Shown here: piece by piece, positions 54,695 through 63,909 of the stretch | Layout: each line of letters opens with the position of its first letter | How positions within the stretch are numbered: position 1 is the stretch's first letter | NCBI RefSeq assembly: GCF_011634775.1 | Contig: NZ_JAALXT010000005.1 | Location: 310,001-374,000 of the forward strand | DNA: 64,000 nucleotides | Source of the DNA: Thalassoroseus pseudoceratinae | GTDB taxonomy: Bacteria; Planctomycetota; Planctomycetia; Planctomycetales; Planctomycetaceae | Direction: 5' to 3' | Made by a program: the position numbers and the translations under genes | The notes under the pieces: generated by a model | What the model was told of the DNA's origin: nothing | The model's database searches: none | What the model saw: only the letters and a program-made list of their open reading frames with translations

Positions 54695-56317
54695 ATGGCG
54701 TCTACGTCGGACATCAATGAATCCACGGATTCTCGGTTGCCCCTGTTCGGGCGAATTCTGGGATTCCTGTTGTTCGGCTTGGTTTGGTCGCTCCCGGCCG
54801 ACACCTGGGAACTTTCGCGACCGGCTCAGAATTTGGCCGCCGTCAGTGTGTTGATGGCTGTCTTCTGGTTGACGCAAGCCTTGCCGATGTCCGCAACCGC
54901 GCTTGTGCCGTTGGCGATGTTTCCGCTGCTGGGAATTCAATCGGCCACGTTGGTGAGCAAGTCGTACATCGACCGCAACATCTTCTTGTACTTCGGCGGG
55001 TTCATCATCGCGATGGGGATTGAACGATGGGGGCTTCATCGTCGAATGGCGTTGCACATTGTCCGGCGAATCGGCACTAGTTCCGCGCGGATTGTGCTCG
55101 GGTTCATGTTGGCGACGGCGTTTCTCTCGATGTGGATCAGCAATACCGCATCCAGCCTGCTGATGTTGCCGATCGCGTTGGCTTTGGTGAATTCGCTTGG
55201 CGATTTGCCCGCCGAAAATGAAGACGCAGCGAAAACGCGGGATCAGGCAATTAATCGGCTCGTGGTCGTGCTGCTGTTGGGAGTGGCGTATTCGGCGAGC
55301 ATCGGTGGATTCACGTCGCTCGTGGGTACACCGACGAATCTGACTTTCACACAAATCTTTGAACGCCGCTTCCCCGAGGCTCCAGACATCGCAGCCGGTC
55401 AGTGGATGATCGCCGTCGTTCCGGTCGGTGTCGTGATGCTGGCAATTTGCTGGGGGATTCTCACGTTTCGCTTGCCCTCGATCCAAATGCCCGATCAAGG
55501 TGGAGCGAATTATTTCGACGATCGTCTGCGAAAACTCGGCCCACCCACACGGGCGGAGAAGTCGATGTTTCTCATCTTCCTGGCTACGGCATTGTTGTGG
55601 TTATTCCGCACGGATTTGTCGTTCGCGGGAACCACGCTCGTGCCGGGCTGGGGGAACTGGGTCGAAACCACGTTCCAAACCGCCGAGATTCACGACTCCA
55701 CCGTTGCACTTGCGATGGCGTTGTTGATGTTCCTGATTCCCGCCCGTCGGAACGAAAACGGACGCACCGAACATCTGATGGACTGGGAAACCGTCGAGAA
55801 CATGCCCTGGGGAATCTTGATCCTGATCGGCGGCGGTTACGCATTGGCGGGGGCGTTTCAATCGACCGGGTTGTCCGAAGACATCGGCCGAATCTTCGCG
55901 AGCCAACTCGCTGGCCAGTCCGCTTGGCTGATCGTGGGCGGCACTTGCTTGCTGCTGACGTTCCTCACAGAATTGACCTCGAACACCGCCACCGTCGCAA
56001 CCTTGATGCCCGTGTTGGCAGCGACGGCAGTGGCAATCAACATCGATCCGCTACTGATCATGATTCCGGCCACGATCTCGGCGAGTTGTGCGTTCATGCT
56101 ACCGATCGCGACACCACCCAACGCGATCGTCTTCAGCTCGGGACGCATCTCAATGCGACAGATGGCCCGCTACGGAATCTTGCTCAACCTCGTGGGTGTA
56201 GTCGTCATCACCGCGTTCATGTTCTGGATCATCGGGCCGCAATTCAATGTGAAAAGTGACTCACTTCCCGAATGGGCCACCCCATCCGCGAGTGAACTTT
56301 CCACCGAGAAACCGTAG
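54695..56317 (+). CDS. DASS (SLC13) family sodium/anion symporter
   Basis: A 540-residue membrane protein with about 12 hydrophobic segments. Two SNT signatures of the divalent anion:Na+ symporter family are present: S149-N150-T151 (WISNTASSLLMLPIALA) and S429-N430-T431 (LTSNTATVATLMPV). They form the Na+ and carboxylate sites. Likely substrates are C4-dicarboxylates or sulfate; the sequence does not decide. It is 135 bp after the Usp gene. Confidence 0.92.
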   Translation: MASTSDINESTDSRLPLFGRILGFLLFGLVWSLPADTWELSRPAQNLAAVSVLMAVFWLTQALPMSATALVPLAMFPLLGIQSATLVSKSYIDRNIFLYFGGFIIAMGIERWGLHRRMALHIVRRIGTSSARIVLGFMLATAFLSMWISNTASSLLMLPIALALVNSLGDLPAENEDAAKTRDQAINRLVVVLLLGVAYSASIGGFTSLVGTPTNLTFTQIFERRFPEAPDIAAGQWMIAVVPVGVVMLAICWGILTFRLPSIQMPDQGGANYFDDRLRKLGPPTRAEKSMFLIFLATALLWLFRTDLSFAGTTLVPGWGNWVETTFQTAEIHDSTVALAMALLMFLIPARRNENGRTEHLMDWETVENMPWGILILIGGGYALAGAFQSTGLSEDIGRIFASQLAGQSAWLIVGGTCLLLTFLTELTSNTATVATLMPVLAATAVAINIDPLLIMIPATISASCAFMLPIATPPNAIVFSSGRISMRQMARYGILLNLVGVVVITAFMFWIIGPQFNVKSDSLPEWATPSASELSTEKP

Positions 56318-56486
56318 AACTTCGTGATCTACTCGCCTTGGTTTCCTTGATCCGTTACGATCGAAGCTTCTGATTGATGAGCGCATCTTTGAACGGAGCG
56401 GGGCCTGTCTCGCGGGAAACCGTGATCGCAGAACAATCCGCTCGCACCGCGGATACAGAAGACCGTGATACGGTCATGAGTCGACT

Positions 56487-57593
56487 ATGAATGAACCGAA
56501 CGATTCGGACGAGATCGTCATCCCGCCCAAACCGAATTTCCGTGAACCCAAATCGGCGGAACAAGACGCCCGCGAGCAGGAAGCCCAAGCCATCAAAGGA
56601 TTGAGTGCCGCCTATTCCCGGATGCGGCAGGAAATTCGCAAGGTGATTATCGGCCAACAGGACATCGTCGATCAGATGTTGATCGCGTTGTTCTCGCGGG
56701 GACATTGTCTGTTAGTCGGTGTGCCGGGATTGGCGAAGACGCTGTTGGTCAGCACAATCGCTCAGATCCTTGAACTCTCATTTCGTCGAATTCAGTTCAC
56801 ACCCGACCTGATGCCGTCGGACATCACCGGGACCGACGTGCTGCAAGACGATCCGGAAACCGGCCGGCGAACGTTTCAGTTCATGCAAGGGCCGTTGTTT
56901 ACGAATGTTCTGTTGGCCGACGAAGTCAACCGAACGCCACCGAAAACGCAAGCTGCACTCTTGGAAGCGATGCAGGAACGACACGTGACCGTCGGAGCGC
57001 ACACGTATCGGCTGCCAGCTCCGTTCTTTGTGCTCGCCACACAAAACCCGATCGAGCAAGAAGGTACGTATCCGCTCCCGGAAGCCCAACTCGACCGGTT
57101 CATGTTCAACGTGGTGGTGAAATATCCAACGGCGGCCGAGGAACTTCGCATCCTCAAGAGCACCACCGGCAACGAGAAACCAAAACTCGAAACCGCGTTG
57201 ACGGGGTCACAGATTCTGGCGCTTCAGGAAGTGGTTCGACGGGTCCCGGTTTCGGAGCACGTCTTCATCTACGCCCGAGACTTGGTGCGAGCCACCCGCC
57301 CGAACGAACCGGAGGCCCCCAAGTTCATCCGTGAGTACATTTCCTGGGGAGCCGGTCCGCGAGCTGGTCAAAACTTGATTCTCGGTGCGAAAGCTCGCGC
57401 GATTCTCGAAGGGCGATTCGCCGTCAGCACCGGCGACATCGCTGCCGTCGCTCACCCGGTCTTGCGTCACCGGATCGTAACCACATTCCAAGCCGATAGT
57501 GAAAACATCTCCGCCGATGATGTGATCTCAATGCTGCTCGACAAGATTCACGTCCCACTGCAAGAAAAAGCCCAGAAGATGCGACGCGGATGA
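56487..57593 (+). CDS. MoxR family AAA+ ATPase
   Basis: A 368-residue ATPase. Walker A GVPGLAKT (78-85), Walker [20 protein letters not shown], and [22 protein letters not shown] (sensor 1 and arginine finger region) are all present. MoxR proteins act as chaperones that mature von Willebrand factor A or DUF58 partners. Here none of these is next door; the following gene is an unrecognised membrane protein. The long acidic N-terminus (about 1-35) is extra to the core. Confidence 0.93.
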   Translation: MNEPNDSDEIVIPPKPNFREPKSAEQDAREQEAQAIKGLSAAYSRMRQEIRKVIIGQQDIVDQMLIALFSRGHCLLVGVPGLAKTLLVSTIAQILELSFRRIQFTPDLMPSDITGTDVLQDDPETGRRTFQFMQGPLFTNVLLADEVNRTPPKTQAALLEAMQERHVTVGAHTYRLPAPFFVLATQNPIEQEGTYPLPEAQLDRFMFNVVVKYPTAAEELRILKSTTGNEKPKLETALTGSQILALQEVVRRVPVSEHVFIYARDLVRATRPNEPEAPKFIREYISWGAGPRAGQNLILGAKARAILEGRFAVSTGDIAAVAHPVLRHRIVTTFQADSENISADDVISMLLDKIHVPLQEKAQKMRRG

Positions 57594-57648
57594 AATCGTT
57601 GTCGATAGATGGTGAGTGACAACCACAAGCAACAGACAACCAATAAAT

Positions 57649-58440
57649 ATGCTCGCCTTCAAATGCTGGATCTGTGGTCAACCAGTTGATCTCTCGCAAA
57701 TCAACGTGATGGCGGCCTACGAACGCTACTTGATTTTGACCTTCCTGCTCAGTTTGCTGATGCGGTTTCAACAACACCGCACGAACCTGAGTTTCGCTTG
57801 GCAGTTTCCGCAGCGATGGCCAAGTGTGCTGGAAGTCGTCAAAGCTCACAAGGGAATCTTTCTGACTTGGACAACCTTGCTCCCCGTGGGGGTGACGCTT
57901 TCAGTATTGCTGGCTCACAGTTTGTGTTACCGCCTCATCTGGCAAGCCGCTGATGTTACCCCGACCACACTCGGCAACGAGTGGTATTTGTTACCGTTCT
58001 TGGTGTTGGTATGTCTGACGATGCTTGCACTCGACGTGCACGCATTGTTTTCCGCGGCACAAACCGACTTCGATGAAATCGAGACGGCCCTTAGTCGTGG
58101 CGAATACGTGCTTTCGTCTCGGGCGATGGTGGCTCTGCGGGTGGGATCGTTCGGGCTGTTCAGTCCGAAGCAGTACATCGAAAACCGAATCGAAGAAAGT
58201 CTGCAAGCGGTACGGTTGGTGTTGCTGACGCAGCTACGTCGCTGGTCGTTTCACACCTCCGTGCGGATCGCGTTTGGCTTTCTGTTATGGTTCGCCTACG
58301 CGTTGATCAACGGATTCATTTCGATCGGCATGTATTGGGTGAACGCCGCGTTTATTCTGTTCGGCTTAGGGTGTGCCTACTGGTGGGCACGACAACCGGT
58401 GACGACGGAAGACCTCGAAGCGGAATCAGAGACTGCGTAG
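57649..58440 (+). CDS. Membrane protein with CxxC, function unknown
   Basis: A 263-residue protein. N-terminal CWIC (C6, C9) precedes a hydrophilic part and about five hydrophobic segments (FLLSLLMRF; LLPVGVTLSVLLAHSLC; YLLPFLVLVCLTMLALDVHALF; IAFGFLLWFAYALING; MYWVNAAFILFGLGCAYWWA). A GTG at 57616 and an ATG at 57709 are alternatives; none has a clear ribosome site, so the start is uncertain. It follows MoxR by 55 bp and overlaps the convergent gene by 15 bp. Confidence 0.6.
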   Translation: MLAFKCWICGQPVDLSQINVMAAYERYLILTFLLSLLMRFQQHRTNLSFAWQFPQRWPSVLEVVKAHKGIFLTWTTLLPVGVTLSVLLAHSLCYRLIWQAADVTPTTLGNEWYLLPFLVLVCLTMLALDVHALFSAAQTDFDEIETALSRGEYVLSSRAMVALRVGSFGLFSPKQYIENRIEESLQAVRLVLLTQLRRWSFHTSVRIAFGFLLWFAYALINGFISIGMYWVNAAFILFGLGCAYWWARQPVTTEDLEAESETA

Positions 58441-60759
58441 GAATTCCAGCAGAGCCGCCAAGTCCTTGGGTTTGATTTCAGTCCCGAGCGGATGGCGATG
58501 CTCTTTGAAGACGGCTTCCAATGATGTGGCCGAGTTATCATGGAAGAACCGCTGACGCTGACTGACTCCCAAGAGCGACGGCGGATTGTACTCGTGTCCG
58601 CCGCGACCGTCGTCGATCCCCACATCCACAACCTTGCGGGATGTATACGTCGGCGGGCGATGACACTCCACACACCCCTCAACCGCAAACACTTGCCGAC
58701 CTTTCTCGATTGCCGCCGCATCCAAAGTTCCCCGCGCGACATTCAACCCCGGTGGCGGTTGCAACGTATTCATGTAATCGACGAGTGCTTCCACGTCGGC
58801 ATGATTTAACTCATCGCCTTGCATTGTTTGGGTGACGGATTTCTGCACCTGCTGCGAGAGCGTTTCCGATGTGCCGTTCCAAGCCCAAGGCGACGAATGA
58901 GCCGCCCCTAACAGTGACAATACACGTTTCGGAGCCCCGGTCGATCCGTCCCCGAAATTGTCGTTGAGCCGATCCGTCGTGTGCCCGCCGGGATGACAAC
59001 TCTGACAACTGAACCAACTATCGAGTGACAACTTCGCCGAGTGAAACAGTTCTTCACCACGCTCCCACGAAGCACGTTCAACCGGCGGACCGAGCGGAAT
59101 TGTGGTCGCGATGCGTTTGGAATTGAGGTCCAAAACGGAAATGGTGTCGTCAGAGGTATTTGCAATGTAAACGGTTTTCTGATCGGGACTGGCCGCCAGT
59201 TTGGTGGGGCGTCGTCCAACGGTTTTTCGCTCGAAGGGCAAGCGTTCGTTGCCGCGAACCGCGATTTCGTTGACGCCGGAAACCGCCAATACGGTTTCGC
59301 CACTGGGGAGAATCAGCACATCGCCCGGATCACCGGTGCCATCACCAGGACTGCCCAGTGAATACGCTCCATAGTATTCTCCGGTATCGGGGTATTCGTC
59401 ATCAGACGGTTCCAACAACGATGCCACGGTTCGCGACCGCAGCACATTCTGCATCACGCTGCCCCAGAAAATGTGGTCGTAGGTTGTTGCCCGATTCGAG
59501 TTCAACACCTGATGAGCCACAAACACGTTCTCGCCGTCGGCACTCAGACTCAAGCCGCGAATATTCGTCGCGGGAATCTCATGTTGAGAGACCAAGGATT
59601 TCTTTTCCGAATCGACAACCGCGAGCGTTCCTCGAAAAGCATCTGCGACGAGCAATCGATTCTCGATCGGCAACCACAACAGTTCTTGCGGTGCAAATTC
59701 CAAGTCGACCATGCCGAGCGGTTTTAGTTGCAAAGTCGGCTCACGGTCGATGTGTAAGAACGTGATCCGTCGCGACCACAACGAGGACACCGCGATCGTT
59801 TCGCCATCGTCGGCAACGATCGCACTGACCGGATATTGAGCCACCGTCGCTTGCGAGGCGATCGAGACGTTCCGACCATCAACCCGAAGCACCTTGACAG
59901 CGTGCTCATCACGATCGACCACCAAGCAGAATTCGTCGTTCAAGGGCGTCAAATCGCTGAGTCGTTTTCCGACGGGCACCTCGTTGACCACACTTCGGCT
60001 GGCTGCATCAATCACTGAAACCGTGCCTGTGCGTTCGTTCGCCACGAGCAACACATTCTGCATCGCAACCAAACCGGCAGGGCGTCGCAATTGTGCTGGC
60101 GGTGCAAAACTGGTTTTCGGATCGGCTTTCTTCAACGGTTTGATGCGGATGTTACGGTACGAGGCTTCCGCAGGCGCTCCACCGTGAATTTGTAATGCAA
60201 TCTTGCCGGTGAGAGGAATCGCTTTGTCGTCTTCGGTGTAGTCGACGGTTTGCACACCGTTGACCCAAATCTGAATTCGTGGCCCTTCGCAGCGGATGAC
60301 CAATTCGTTCCAACCGTCAGATTTCAATTTCTTCAACAGTGGTTTTTGTTCGCCGAGCGCCAGGAATTTCCGCCGTCGCGATTCGTCGTACAAAGCCCCC
60401 CAGATGCACTCGTTCGGAGTGAATCCGATGTCGCATTGATACCCCACGACTTCATGATGACCGTGAATTCGCTGGCTCCGAAACTGCACGCCGGCGTTTT
60501 TTCCCTCGCCAACGAGCTTGGCTTCCAAACGCAACTCGAAATCTTCGAAGTTCTTTTTCGTGCAAAGAAACTCGTTCCGTGGGATGCGTTCATCGAGCGT
60601 GCCCGCGACGATTTTTCCGTCTGCAACACGGAACGTTTTCTCATCGCCTTCCCAACCGGCGAGCGTCTTTCCATCGAACAGCGGCCGGAACCCATCGTCC
60701 TCCGCAGCCAGCGAAGTACTCGTGACCAGCAAAACCAGCAAGGAACAACATAATCGCAT
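58426..60759 (-). CDS. DUF1080-propeller-dihaem cytochrome c fusion protein
   Basis: 777 residues. I start at the ATG at 60759, with GAGGG 6-10 nt upstream and a clean signal peptide (MRLCCSLLVLLVTSTSL). Earlier in-frame ATGs at 60795 and 60780 are possible. Domains: DUF1080/3-keto-disaccharide hydrolase-like, about 20-210 (FRPLFDGKTLAGWEG); YVTN-like beta-propeller, about 235-560; cytochrome c peroxidase-like part with two haem motifs CQSCH (C585, C588, H589) and CVECH (C696, C699, H700). All would be outside the cytoplasm. The fusion suggests carbohydrate binding or cleavage linked to electron transfer. It overlaps the convergent 57649 gene by 15 bp. Confidence 0.85.
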   Translation of the reverse strand: MRLCCSLLVLLVTSTSLAAEDDGFRPLFDGKTLAGWEGDEKTFRVADGKIVAGTLDERIPRNEFLCTKKNFEDFELRLEAKLVGEGKNAGVQFRSQRIHGHHEVVGYQCDIGFTPNECIWGALYDESRRRKFLALGEQKPLLKKLKSDGWNELVIRCEGPRIQIWVNGVQTVDYTEDDKAIPLTGKIALQIHGGAPAEASYRNIRIKPLKKADPKTSFAPPAQLRRPAGLVAMQNVLLVANERTGTVSVIDAASRSVVNEVPVGKRLSDLTPLNDEFCLVVDRDEHAVKVLRVDGRNVSIASQATVAQYPVSAIVADDGETIAVSSLWSRRITFLHIDREPTLQLKPLGMVDLEFAPQELLWLPIENRLLVADAFRGTLAVVDSEKKSLVSQHEIPATNIRGLSLSADGENVFVAHQVLNSNRATTYDHIFWGSVMQNVLRSRTVASLLEPSDDEYPDTGEYYGAYSLGSPGDGTGDPGDVLILPSGETVLAVSGVNEIAVRGNERLPFERKTVGRRPTKLAASPDQKTVYIANTSDDTISVLDLNSKRIATTIPLGPPVERASWERGEELFHSAKLSLDSWFSCQSCHPGGHTTDRLNDNFGDGSTGAPKRVLSLLGAAHSSPWAWNGTSETLSQQVQKSVTQTMQGDELNHADVEALVDYMNTLQPPPGLNVARGTLDAAAIEKGRQVFAVEGCVECHRPPTYTSRKVVDVGIDDGRGGHEYNPPSLLGVSQRQRFFHDNSATSLEAVFKEHRHPLGTEIKPKDLAALLEFLRSL

Positions 60760-60884
60760 AGCGACCCTCAGTGCGCGCATTTCAAGAAAGCCCATCGTTC
60801 GACGATACGCCGAGAGCCGTCCGATGACAAGATTGATCGCATCAAAGACTTCTGATCAGCGTGCGATTTTCGAGCGGTGGTGTC

Positions 60885-61910
60885 TCAGGCGACACGTCGC
60901 ATTCGGATGAGATCTTCGACGATTTCCACCAATCGCGGGCCTTGAGTATGGAGCGAATAGTGGTCCTCCACGGTTTGCCGACCGGCTTGCCCCAGGCGTT
61001 TGCGGAGTTTAGGAGTGCTCATGAGACGCGTGAGACCAGCTTCCCAGTCGGCGGGCGTACGAGCCAGCACACCGGTTTCGCCATGCGTGATGATCTCGCA
61101 GTTCACCCCCACCGGACTGCACACCGCCGGAATTCCCAGTCCCATGTATTGCAGGGCTTTGAAGCCGCATTTTCCACGGGTCCAGGGATCATCCGGCAAG
61201 GGCATTAGACCGGCATCGAACGTGGCCGTCTCACGGACTTCCACGTCCGGCGACCAGGGCACGAACGTGACCGGTAACCCGTTCAACGTGGAGTAATCCA
61301 AACCCGTTTCCGAATCGGAAAGGAACTTGAGTTCCGCTTGATCTCGAAACTTCGCCAGAATCGGAAAGAGTTCGTTTAAATATCGGTTCGTACTTGTGCT
61401 GCCAGTCCAACCGATGGTGAATCTTTTTGAGTCCGTCGGTTCGGATGACGTCGGGCGGAGTCGCGGATGGAATACCTCTGTGTCGATGCATGTGGGGACC
61501 ACCGTCACTTGTGAGGTGTACTCTCCCGCGAAATCGGCAAGGTATTTGTTCCCGCAGACGACGTGATCGGCGGCGTGCATCATGATCTGAAAACGTCGGC
61601 CGCGTCGTCCGTCGAGTGTCCCACGATCGTTCAGGAACACGGCATCGTCGACATCGTACACCAACCGCTTCGACGCTCGGCGGAGAATATACAACTCCGC
61701 GCGACTCACAAGCCGCTTTTGCAGAAAGACGACATCGAAATTCGACAAGTCGCGGTACTGCCGAAAGCGGGACCATGCCGATCCGGCCAGGAATCGCACT
61801 TCGAACCTGTGCCCGGCCGCGGTAAACATTGGCAACATCTGCTCGACACGGAACCGAAAGCTGGCTTTGCCCGGTCTTGTGGCGAGAAACGCGATTCGCA
61901 GTGATTTCAT
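60885..61910 (-). CDS. Glycosyltransferase family 4 (CgeB/GT-B type)
   Basis: A 341-residue GT-B glycosyltransferase. N-terminal MKSLRIAFLATRPGKASFRF (Rossmann-like); YDVDDAVF in the middle, common in lipopolysaccharide-type GTs; FTIGWTGSTSTNRYL opens the C-terminal domain; GLGIPAVCSPVGVNCEII is the donor loop. It lies 15 bp downstream of the Kdo-kinase-like gene on the same strand and is probably co-transcribed with it, so it likely acts in cell-envelope glycan assembly. Confidence 0.85.
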   Translation of the reverse strand: MKSLRIAFLATRPGKASFRFRVEQMLPMFTAAGHRFEVRFLAGSAWSRFRQYRDLSNFDVVFLQKRLVSRAELYILRRASKRLVYDVDDAVFLNDRGTLDGRRGRRFQIMMHAADHVVCGNKYLADFAGEYTSQVTVVPTCIDTEVFHPRLRPTSSEPTDSKRFTIGWTGSTSTNRYLNELFPILAKFRDQAELKFLSDSETGLDYSTLNGLPVTFVPWSPDVEVRETATFDAGLMPLPDDPWTRGKCGFKALQYMGLGIPAVCSPVGVNCEIITHGETGVLARTPADWEAGLTRLMSTPKLRKRLGQAGRQTVEDHYSLHTQGPRLVEIVEDLIRMRRVA

Positions 61911-61925
61911 GAATCGTCCTTGATT

Positions 61926-62843
61926 CTACGACGCCGATTTTCGACGCTGCACTTGCCGAACACGGCGGGCCAATCGTCGCCAGATCGGTTGCCAATCGCG
62001 ATCCGTCAAACCGGATGCCGCGAGATATGCCTGAAGGAATCGCAACCGGACTCCATGCGTGAGTTCGATCGAGGTCTCCGCCCCGACAACGAACCGGGCC
62101 AAATTTCGGAGTCGTGCCCACAACGGAACCCGCCACCATTCGGAAACGCCATCCAGGTCGATCACGGCAGATTGCAACCGACCGGCTCGCGGAATGACCA
62201 TCACATTGCCGGCTTTCAAATCCCGATGGCTGAACCCGGCGGCGTGCAAACGGCCGATGAGTTGCCCCAAAATTTCCGCCGCCTCGCAGAGTTGGCGAGC
62301 ACGGTCACGGGGGGCGAGTTTCTTCAATCGATCCCCAAGTTGTGTGATGTTCTCGCCACCAACGATCCATTCAGTCACGATGTAAGATGGTTGATCAGGC
62401 CGATACCATCGCGGAGTCACCACGGCCAACGGACGAGCCGTCGGAATATCGGCGGCAAGCAGCTTTCTCCCCATCCGCCAAGATCGCAGTGTCCGATTCC
62501 CCCGCAAAACGGCGGTCAGGACCTTCACGAATGTCCGACGGTGAACCTGTTTATACGCAACCGACACCATCCGGGAACCGAATGGCATGTCGGCACGTAC
62601 GACAACCGCCGTCCGCCCGGCTTTGATAATGTCCCGTGTTTGGGCTCGCAACGGCAATTCTGGACAGTCGATCAGCCGAATCAGCACGTCACGCGGCAGA
62701 TCCGCCGATGCCCGTCCAACGCCCCGACTCCGCCGCAGATGCACGATCTCGTCGGAGGAACTGCTCGACCCGAGCGGGATCAAACGTCGTAACCTCGAGC
62801 GTCTTAAGAACTTGAGACTTGTGGGTCCCCAAGGTGTGGTCAT
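61926..62843 (-). CDS. Lipopolysaccharide kinase-like (Kdo/WaaP) protein
   Basis: A 305-residue protein of the KdkA/WaaP family, a protein-kinase-fold group that phosphorylates LPS core sugars. The catalytic loop HRDLKAGNVMV and metal-binding DLDG (VIDLDGVSEW) are present, and VAYKQVHRR holds the likely ATP-binding Lys. The frame is open to 62993, but the ATG at 62843 (MTTPWGPTSL) starts the recognisable protein. It lies 15 bp upstream of a glycosyltransferase. A lipid-A/core kinase role is inferred. Confidence 0.82.
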   Translation of the reverse strand: MTTPWGPTSLKFLRRSRLRRLIPLGSSSSSDEIVHLRRSRGVGRASADLPRDVLIRLIDCPELPLRAQTRDIIKAGRTAVVVRADMPFGSRMVSVAYKQVHRRTFVKVLTAVLRGNRTLRSWRMGRKLLAADIPTARPLAVVTPRWYRPDQPSYIVTEWIVGGENITQLGDRLKKLAPRDRARQLCEAAEILGQLIGRLHAAGFSHRDLKAGNVMVIPRAGRLQSAVIDLDGVSEWWRVPLWARLRNLARFVVGAETSIELTHGVRLRFLQAYLAASGLTDRDWQPIWRRLARRVRQVQRRKSAS

Positions 62844-63030
62844 AAAGTTTGTCTCGCGCTTTTCAGCGATAATTGGTGATTCCCCCTGATGGAACCCGTT
62901 GATTTTACGAATGTTTCCCAAACGGCCCACCCCAGTTTCCAGAATGCCATGATCTGCCGACAATCCCACAAGATGGGGTAGAATCAGATGCATTCCCCCC
63001 GTAGGATTGGGGGTTCCCTAATTTATTTAG

Positions 63031-63861
63031 ATGTCCTTTGCTAGCGAGATTATCAATATGTCGGAAGGTTCGGTTGCAGTTTCCACACCGGATACGGAAA
63101 CAGTGGAAGCATCTGAGGAGGAGTTGATTTCCCGTGCTCAGATGGCGGTCAGCCAGTGCAATTGGGTTCTCGGCGAATGTGCGGCGGCTTGGACGCAGCG
63201 TTATGCTCGCGGTCGTACCGACGCCGATTTTGGTCAAATGGTCGGCTTGAGTAGTGATCAAATCTACCAGCGTCGTCGAGTTTGGGAGACATTTGGCGAT
63301 GTCTACCAAAACTATTCGCAGTTGAAATGGTCGCACTTTTACGTCTCGCTCAACTGGGATGATGCCCCGGAGTGTCTGCAATGGGCCATCGAAAACGAGG
63401 CGACCGTTGCCGAAATGAAGGCTTGGCGACGGGCACTGCGTGGGGAAGATTTGACGCAGGAACCGCCACTCGATTCCTTCGCGGGTGATCCGGCGGCCAG
63501 TAAGATGGTCGAGGAATCCCGACCGATCCAAGCACCAGAAGGTTTTGACGCAAACGGTTCCGGTGGCTCGGTTTCCGAACGGGACCAAGACTCCGACCAG
63601 CTCGATGCGGCCTACGCTCCGTACCGAAAAGATGCCGGTTCCCCGGGTGAGTCCGAAGAGGACTCCGGCCCGAAAAACTCTGCTGAGAACATTTCGAGTG
63701 ATCAAATGCTTAAACGCATGACCCGTGCGATCGAGCGGGTTGTGTCCGCACTCACGGATCATCGGTTGGACGAAATGGCGGAACTCCCCGAATCACTCCG
63801 GGGCCCATTCATTGATGCCGTCATCGACTTGCAAGACCGGGCCAAACGATTGGGTTTGTAG
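63031..63861 (+). CDS. Hypothetical protein with HTH-like segment
   Basis: A 276-residue acidic protein. Residues 32-85 look like a helical domain with GLSSDQIYQRRRVWE (72-86), which reads like the recognition part of a helix-turn-helix; LKWSHFYVSLNW (98-109) is aromatic-rich. A disordered acidic linker (about 145-225) leads to a final helix pair (MLKRMTRAIERVVSALTDHRL). A DNA-binding role is possible but unproven. CCCCC/GGGGG can pair in the leader just upstream (about 62996-63013), and there is no clear ribosome site before the ATG. Confidence 0.6.
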   Translation: MSFASEIINMSEGSVAVSTPDTETVEASEEELISRAQMAVSQCNWVLGECAAAWTQRYARGRTDADFGQMVGLSSDQIYQRRRVWETFGDVYQNYSQLKWSHFYVSLNWDDAPECLQWAIENEATVAEMKAWRRALRGEDLTQEPPLDSFAGDPAASKMVEESRPIQAPEGFDANGSGGSVSERDQDSDQLDAAYAPYRKDAGSPGESEEDSGPKNSAENISSDQMLKRMTRAIERVVSALTDHRLDEMAELPESLRGPFIDAVIDLQDRAKRLGL

Positions 63862-63909
63862 AAATCGGTCTTCCGAGATTTCTCGCATGCCATGGCCGGT
63901 CAGGATGGG

